Positions 34,101-43,100 of a stretch of 64,000 bases of DNA are shown piece after piece. Under the pieces are notes generated by a model, which had not been told where the DNA came from, searched no databases, and saw only the letters and a program-made list of their open reading frames with translations. The first letter of the stretch is position 1, and every line of letters starts with the position of its first letter. The stretch comes from Onthophagus taurus (taxonomy: Eukaryota > Arthropoda > Insecta > Coleoptera > Scarabaeidae): assembly GCF_036711975.1 (NCBI RefSeq), contig NC_091967.1:19778001-19842000 (forward strand). Reading direction: 5' to 3'. Made by a program: the position numbers and the translations under genes.

Positions 34101-37100
34101 GTGGTACACCTCAAAGCGACTCGAATATATATCCTTATCAACCAAACACTGGTAATCAAAATTATTCTACTGAACCGTTTGCTGGGGGTCCAAACCATAA
34201 CTTTGATCAAAAACCGAATTTTAATAAGGGAAATGATTACCCTCCAAACTTTAATCAACAACCAACAACACCTCAATATAATCAAAATTCCCAAAATTAC
34301 AATCAACCACCAAAGAATTCTTTTCCTGAACATCAAGAGAATTACCCAGCGAACCAACAAGGAAATTTTACTCCAACTCAAAGTTCTTATCCACCAAATG
34401 AACAAAAGGGATTTAGAAACCCCGAAAATGAGTTTAATCACCAACAAAATACTGGGGGATTTCAAAATCAACATGCTACTTTTTATGATAATCAAAACCC
34501 CCAAGAATATCCTACTCTATACGAACCATGTAGATATCCAGTTGGAAGAAAACCTTCGCAGCCTGGTCCACCAAATAACGAGTCACAACAGCCCTTACAA
34601 CCACATTCTGGATATGCAACATCCAATAATAATAACTTACCACCGCAAAATCACAATTTACCACCGCAAAATCATAATTTACCACCACAAAATCATAATT
34701 TACCACCACAAAATCATAATTTACCACCGCAAAATCATAATTTACCACCACAAAATCATAATTTACCTCCGCCAAATCATAATTTACCGTCGCAAAATCT
34801 CAATGTTCCTTCTAATGGTCATAATATTAATCCTCAAGGTCATAATGTTCCATCACAAACTCATAATATTCCCCCTCAAAGTCATGGTACTCCACCACAT
34901 GGACATCACCAACATAATTCTTCTTATGAGGGACTTAATCCGCATTCACAAAATATGAATCATCCACATGGTGGGCATTCTCAAGGAGGAAATCATTCTC
35001 AAAGTACTGGACATCCTCAAGGAGGGAATCATTCTCAAAATATTGCGCATCCCCAAAGTGGGACACATCCACAAAATGCAGTGCATTCTCAAGCTGGTGT
35101 ACACCCACATACTTTACAAAGTGGACATCCTCAAAATTCAGGACATTCTCAACCTAACTCTCATCCTCCTCCACCGTTACCACATCCTCAACCACACAAT
35201 CCTTCAACTCCATATCCTCAACATCATTCAGATAATCCTGATCATCATCAAACTGGAACAAATCCTGGGTACCCGCCTCAACATAATCAACCAACCACCC
35301 CGTATCATCCTTCAAGTGTTGATGGATACCCTCAAGGTGTTGGACAAAATCCTGCCCCTGGAGTGCATCCTCTAAATGTAGGACATCAGCAAGCAATCCA
35401 AAATGTTCAGAACGTTCCAAATTCTCAACATTTCGGAAATTACCCGCCTCCTCAAAGTAATCAACCACAAAGTCACCAACATCATGGACATCAAACACCT
35501 CAAAATGCAAGGGAGCCACCTCAAAATATTAGAGATCAGACTCAAAATGTTGGTGGGCACCCCCAAAATCAACCTCAAAGTGTACCAGAAGTTACTACAA
35601 ACCCTGGATATGGAATGCCACCGAATAATGGCCACCAAATTCAAGCTCCGCCTGGACATAATAATGTATCTGGTTATCCTCAAAACGCGAATTATCAAGT
35701 GCAGAGCTCTGTGCCTCCTCAAAATGTAAATCATCCAACTCAAATTGTACCACCTCAAAATTTAAATCAGCCGCCTCCAAATATTCCTCCAACTTCAAAT
35801 GCACCCCAAAGTATTCAAAACTATCCTCCTCAACCAGCACAAACATATCCGCCAAATGTACCACCCCATTATAATTCTTCTAGACCGAATCAAGAGAATC
35901 CAACTTATCCATTGCCCCAAGATCAACAATCACCTTATCCAAATAGAGAAGCACCACAAAATCAACCCTATCAACAAAATAACACTCCTGGTTATCAACA
36001 TCCACCTCCAAATACTTATCAAAGTGGTAGTGGTCAAGGAGAATATACAACTAACCAATATAATGAAAATCAATATCACGGAAATTCGACGCAAAATTAT
36101 ACAAGTGAGAGCCCACCAAAAGGTTTTCAACCAAATTCTACGAATTCTTACCAAAACCCACAACAAAATCCCGAGTATTCATCACAACCTTACCAAAATC
36201 AACAACCGCCATATCAAAATTATCAACAGAATCAGTATCCTAATTATCCAAATGGAGGAAACAATTCTGGTGGTAAAGATAATACATTTCCTCAAAATTA
36301 TAAACAAGAAGTTCCTCAATCGCCATATAAACAAGAAGTAGGTCAGCCCCCATCAAATTATCCCAATCAAAACCAACAATTTCAACCACCTGGTAACTTT
36401 GATAACTATCAAAATCAACAACAACCTTATTGGAATCAAGAATATAAACCGAACGAAAATTATAACAAACCAAATGAAAGCTATAACTTTAAGCCGCCGT
36501 TTAATCAAAATTATCCAAATCAACAATGGAAAAAGGAAGAAAAGTCGCCGTCTTCAAACATTTGTCCGAGTCCTGTTAAAAGTGAACCCGGTGATATTAA
36601 ACCAAAAATAAACATAATAAGTGATATAAAATTAAGCGGAAATTCGGCGTACGACATGAATAAAAAGATTAATATTTTAAGCGATATTAAATTGGAGCCG
36701 AAAACGGAAAACGATGAAATCAAAGAGGAAGTTAAATCGGAAAAGGGGATCGACATCAAACAAGAACCCAGTGACGATGATATTAAAATTGTCGAAGCTA
36801 CACCTGCAATTAAAACGGCGACTAAAGAAGATACTGGTATTCCATACGATTGGGCTATCGAATTGTTAAAAGATTATGTTCCTGGTATTATTGAAAATTC
36901 CGCTAAATTAGAAATACTTTTTTGTATTATCAAAGAAAGTATTGCACTCGGTGATCGATTATTGGTTTTTAGTCAATCTTTAATTACTTTAGACTTGATT
37001 GAACAGTTTTTACAGATGAATGTTGTTCCAGGAGATACATTAAATTGGGCCAAAAATGTTAATTATTATCGTAAGTATTTTTGAATGAAAGTCTGTGGAG

Positions 37101-40100
37101 TAGTGTTGGATATAAGGTTCTGTATTGGGTAAGACGATGTTGGTAAGGCGTGAGACGAAGGATTGTGGCGAAAAATATAATTTTTCAGGATATTAGATGA
37201 AAATGGGGAATACTGGGTTAGATTTTAGGGTAGATTTGTACTGTTATAACCAATACTATTACCTAAAAGACTTGGTTAGAATTATTGATAAACAAAATTG
37301 TTCTTTATTTTGAAGGTTTGGATGGTTCAACAAGTGCATTGGAACGAGAAAAACTAATCAATGAATTCAATTCGAATCCAAAAATTTATCTATTTTTAGT
37401 ATCAACCAGAGCTGGTTCTTTAGGTATAAATTTAATTGGTGCTAATCGCGTCGTTGTCTTGGACGCATCTTGGAATCCTTGCCATGATACGCAAGCGGTT
37501 TGTAGAGTCTATCGTTATGGACAAAGGAAACCGTGTTTTGTGTATCGTCTGGTGGTCGATAATTGTCTTGAAAAGAAAATTTACGACCGCCAGATCAACA
37601 AGCAAGGTAATATAACTTGCTTCAATCCCCATCATTACACAAAGAATCTAAAAATTCAATTTTATTTAGGAATGTCCGATCGCGTTGTTGACGAATGCAA
37701 TCCAGACGCTCATTTAACTATTAAAGATGTTAGCACACTTTGTTGGGACGATAAAACAGAAGAAGGCGAAGAAAAGGATTGGTCACATTGTAAAGATAAT
37801 TATATTGATGTTGTTTTACAAAAAGTTCTCGTTCAACACGGGAAAAGATTGAACAAAGAACCGTTTCAACATGAATCTTTATTGGTTGATCGTAAAGATA
37901 AGCAACTTTCCCAACAAGAAAAAAGGTTGGCGAAAAAAGGATATGAAAGAGAAAAACAAGCGGCTAGACAACCCTCTTATAACGTTGGCGGAGTCTCGCG
38001 AGGACATCGACCTGTTGCTTCTGTTAGGCCAATGCAACAAGGTGGAGAGCGTCCAACTAGATGGATTCCAGCTGAGCACTGGCAAAGGCAAGGGATGACA
38101 GCACAAGAAATGACATTACCTTTAGACGTTGTTATTCCAACAAATCAACCCGACAAAGGAAACATTGTTCTTAAAGCTGGACAAAAAGTTTTAGTTTTGA
38201 AATCACCTAAAGGGGTTTATATGCAACTCGAAAGTGGAAAAATTGTCGCCATTAAAACAGCAATTAAAGTAAATTAATAAAATTAATACATTATTTCAAA
38301 TTTTAAAACTATAACATTTTTAGGTTCGTGGAAAAGTTGATGAAGACCAAGCGAAAGCAAAAGCGATGATAAAAAATAACACCGCAATCTCAGTATTACC
38401 TCAAAAACGTATCGTAAAGCCTTTCGCGCCCAACTTAACTAAATTAAGTGTAAAAAGTATAAAACAAAACGTCCCCAATTTAGTTTCAAAAATGCAAACG
38501 GTTACTAAACGCGTTCAAACGGCAAAAACTAAACCATATAACATTGGTCAAGAAATAACCAGGACTAGTACGCAGGCAAAAAGTGAAACGGAATCGCATC
38601 CAAGTAGTAGTGACGAAGAGCGAACTCTTCATGGCAATGAGAAAAGACACTTTAATTTTTCTAAAGATAATATACTTAACCTTGATAATAAGAAGAGCGC
38701 TCATAACTCGAGGAATAGTTCGTTAGAACGACGAGAAATGAGTACTGATGAAGATACTATTTCACCTATTGTTACTACTGCTATTAAACCGAAAAATGTC
38801 AGAGGTAAATCAAAAAGGGAGGCTAGTACTGCTTTGGAAAGATTGGATCAATGTGCTAGTACTATTATGGCTAAAAATAAACAAACGTTTCAGGTAAGAT
38901 TTTTTTAAAATTTTGTAAAGAAAAATTTATGTAGATTGTAATGGTGATCATTTAAAAGTTTTAATAGGCGATAAATACATAAACTTTTCATAGGCATGTT
39001 CATGATGGTTAATATCTTATGTTGTATTGAGACATCAACATAATCACAACTTATTATCTATGCATTTTGCTGTCTAACCTATACACTACAACCTTCTTCT
39101 TAAAAAAAATAAGTAATATAATCTGAAGCTTAACCGTTTCAGGACCGAGCTTGATTCGGTACCTCAAGGACCGGCACCGACGACGATGCGTGTTCGTTCG
39201 GTTCTGGTCCTGTGGTACTAACTGAATCAGCAATAGTATATGATTAGAAAACATGTATTAAAACAAAAAACATATCGCAGTTCAATAATATATCTCTTCA
39301 TCTAGTAGCAATGATAACACAAGGAGATCTATCACGAATATTTGCAAGCCACGACGGTCTACTACAAGGAGATAGGCTGTTATGTCTGCCCACTCCTTGT
39401 AACATTACCCTAGGAAAGGTAGTCAACGTGGATCTTGATTCGCCGACGACATACATATTATAGAGAGAACAAAAAACGAGGTGAAGGAAGATTTTACAAG
39501 GTTGAAAACGAAATTGGAGAAGATGGTTTTGTATACTTGGGATCCCTGATGAATAATAAAAATTCGGTTAGCGAGGAAGTAAAGAAGTGGATAATCCATG
39601 CCAACAAATGTTTCCACAGGCTTAAAAAACATCTTCACATCTAAATCTTCAAACTACCAAGAAAAAAAAACAAATTAGTCCTATACAAGATCTTAACACT
39701 ACCAGTACTTATTGGTCGGAAAAATGAATCTTATTTATTTGTTTATTTATTTAATGTATACAGTTGAGCACGGAACCAAGACGAACCCAAGGCGATGAAA
39801 GATAACAACAGAATAAAATATATCTATCAAAATATATAGAATTTACTTACATAAACTAATTATTATAATCAGCTTTACACGCCGCAATTATCAAACGTTT
39901 AAACGCGCGGAGCGAGTCGCAAAAGACATCAACCCCTGCGCTAATAATATCAATATGGAAGAGTTCTGAAAGATATTCGTAAGTGAAGTAGGCGTGTAAA
40001 ATAAATAATCGAGCCGAAGACACCGGGGAGGAACACGAAAATTAACGACCTCAAGAAGGCTAGGAGAATCAATACTACCATTAATGATTTTATGGAATGT

Positions 40101-43100
40101 TAAAGCATCACCACATAAACGACGCTGACGGAGCGATAAGAAGTTGAAGGAGGCACAGGCAGATACTTAATCAATATAAGCGATGTTGCTTTTAAAACAT
40201 AAATACATAGGAATTTTTTTTGAATCCTTTCATTTCTGGATATATATGTTTGATATAGATAGGGGATTCCAAACGGAGCTGCAGAAGCTTAAAACGCTAT
40301 GCACATACGCAAAATACAATGTTCTTATAGCATAAATATTTGTAAAATTTTGCGTGACTCTTATAACGAAGCCAAGCATGCGCCAAGCCTTAGCAACAGC
40401 TCCATCAACGTGGCCCTCAAACCTTAGTTTGACATCAAATGTGACGTCTAAACCCCTGATCTGAGTCACTCTAGGTATGGTATCATCACCTAGGCATTAA
40501 TAGTATCTGATCGTGCCTGCCTTCCTTGTAAAAGAAATAACATTACATTTTTCAGGGTTCAGTGTCAAGAAATTTGAGTTGGAATAAATACGTAGCCCAT
40601 CAATGTCGCGCTGTAGCCTCGAACAATCCAAAGGTGAAGAAACTCGTGTAAAAGTTTTAAATCATCAGCATACATCAAGCAATGAGAGTGTTTAATTATT
40701 GAAAAAATATCATTGATATAAATATTAAATAGAAGAACTCATAAGTGACTCCCTTGTGGTACACAGGAGGCAACAATCATGCTGTCGGAAAAATGACCAT
40801 TGATATTCACCTTTAGAATACTTCCCCGTGTATAGGAGACAAACCAATGCACAAGATGTTCGTCAATATCAAACACACGAAGTTTTGAAAGAAGCAGAGC
40901 ATGATCGACTCGATCGAAAACCTTACTAAAATCAGTATAAATGGAGTCAACCTGAAAGGAATCATCCATAGAGTTTAAAATATAATGGGTGCATACCAGT
41001 AAGTTGCTCTCGACCTAGCGACCTGCATCTTAAAGCAGAAAGGCCAAGAGGCACAAAGCAGATTCGAGAGGAAAGTGCTTATTTCTATATGACCTCGCTT
41101 TAAAATCCGCCATCTTATCGCGAGGAATCACAGACGCGATAAACGCACAATGAATGAGAGAGACAACACAATAACCAGAAGTAATACTGGGGGTATTCGG
41201 CCAAATCTGACGCCATATTGTTGCGAATAAGCAAGGTATTGCTGCTATTGGTGGTAAATTAAGTTGTCTCTCTCATTCATTGCGGGTTCATCGCGCATAT
41301 GGATCCTCACGATAAGATGGCGGATTTTAAATCAAGGTCATAAAACGAGATGTCGCCAACATCAAACGAATCGACGTCAGTGTCCTTTCTGCTTATTCTG
41401 TGGAGACAACTTCATTTACCACCAATAGCAGCAATACCATGCTTCCTCGCAAAAATATGGCGTCAGATTTGGCGCCAGTTTCACTTCTGGTTATTCTGTG
41501 ATATGGAGGAGGACCTAAGAACGTTGGCCAGGGATGGTAGACGACAGGCGCGTGATGGACAAGTTTGGAAGAAACTGTTAAGGAAGGCTAAGATTCACAA
41601 AGAGCTATAAACCTGACCATGATGATGTAGATAAGCCTTGTATTAGCTCATTTCAAGTGTAATGTCAAAAAAAGTATTTGTGATTAATTTGTTCTAAAAT
41701 TTCTAAAGGATCTCCTTGCGACACATTGATCTTACATCCTGAATTTGGGCTGGCAATGCTGAGAGAGAAACTGTGTACCTATAAAAGTATGTGAACGCAA
41801 TCGTATGCTTTCACTCCAATATTGCGTGTAGATACGGGTTTGGCCTAAAGGTCCTTAAAGGGTTTGATATCATCTTTGCTATCTTGATCTGTATTTATTA
41901 ATTTATTTTCAATTTTTTCTTAAAATATACATATTCTCTAGTCATTAGATTGTACTCTATGTATTCTTGTGTTTATGTGTGTTTATTTGTTCCTTATTTC
42001 CTTTAAGTAATATTTTTGGTAATAATTAATTGAACGTTGTTGATATTTTTGTTTAAGTCTCTAGATAAAGTATCTACAATATAATCTGGTGTATATTTCA
42101 TGGTTGTAATTTCAGCATTACTGATCTTATTCACTTAGAAACTTCTTAGAACTTACTCTACTTAGAAAATACTGCCTAAACTTAAACTATTCACATGCTA
42201 AAACTATTGCTAACAACTACTTTTCTATCTGCATATATCGTTGCCATTGGTTTGCCTCCTTGAATGATTTCTGCTCCTAAGCCTGTTCGACATGAATAAA
42301 TTGTTAATGTTATATATTCTTGTTGTTCTATTTATAATGGTAAGAATCTCGCTCAAACTCCCCTGTGACATTGGGCACGTTCAGCCGGTGTCAACTGTCA
42401 ACTTGCTATATTAGCAGTCGCGGCTGAACGATACGCTAAGTAAGGATTAAGTTAGGATTAACATTTTTTGTTTCTCGCCTTTAATTTTGAAACTGACCAA
42501 ACTGTATAAAAATGAATATTGTTAATGCAGAAACGCATCATCCACTATCTCTTGTAATAGCACAATATTTTCAAAAATATTATTGTTGGGCATAGTTTTA
42601 GGTTATGCAGAACCGCTAATTCTTAATTGCTTGTTCAGCCGATTTCGTTCCGCTGTATTAAAGCTCATACAACTAGCTGAGTGATTTAATTCAACTGTTG
42701 ACACCTGCTGAACGTATCCATTGATAAAACTAGACAATAAGTTTCTTGAGATGAAAAAGTCAATTACATCCAGGTTGTGGAGTAACTTTGAAATAATTTG
42801 AACTCTATTACTGTTGGGTCATTATTAGTTTTAACTTTGGCCAATGAAACCAGATATTCGTCTTTTTCTATCTTTTTTGTCTTCGTAATGTGAAATGCTC
42901 TTTTAACTTGTACCGCACTTCCTCCCGTTTCTCTGAGACATACATAAATTTTATGGTTTATTAATAGCATGTAGTGTATGTTATAGCAACCCCATTGGCA
43001 TTCCAAGTCATGACACAAAGTCTATTGACCATATGTTTTCTTGCTTAGACCTTTTCTATTTGCGGAGTCTATCTTATCAAGTCTAATAATAATATTGTCT

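Noticed and set aside
33963..36611. Several long open frames on both strands over the ARIP4 exon 3 repeat region (e.g. 331 aa at 33963)
   Set aside because: They are shadows of the P/Q/N-rich coding sequence in other frames, with I/K/L-rich nonsense composition. The frame continuous with both helicase lobes is the real one.
37285..37315. Separate gene starting at 37285
   Set aside because: This is intron sequence ahead of ARIP4 exon 4. The acceptor at 37315 restores the helicase frame exactly.
42764..43018. 84-aa minus-strand frame in ARIP4 intron 6
   Set aside because: Composition is protein-like but no family, splice sites or neighbours support a gene. It is kept only as a note.
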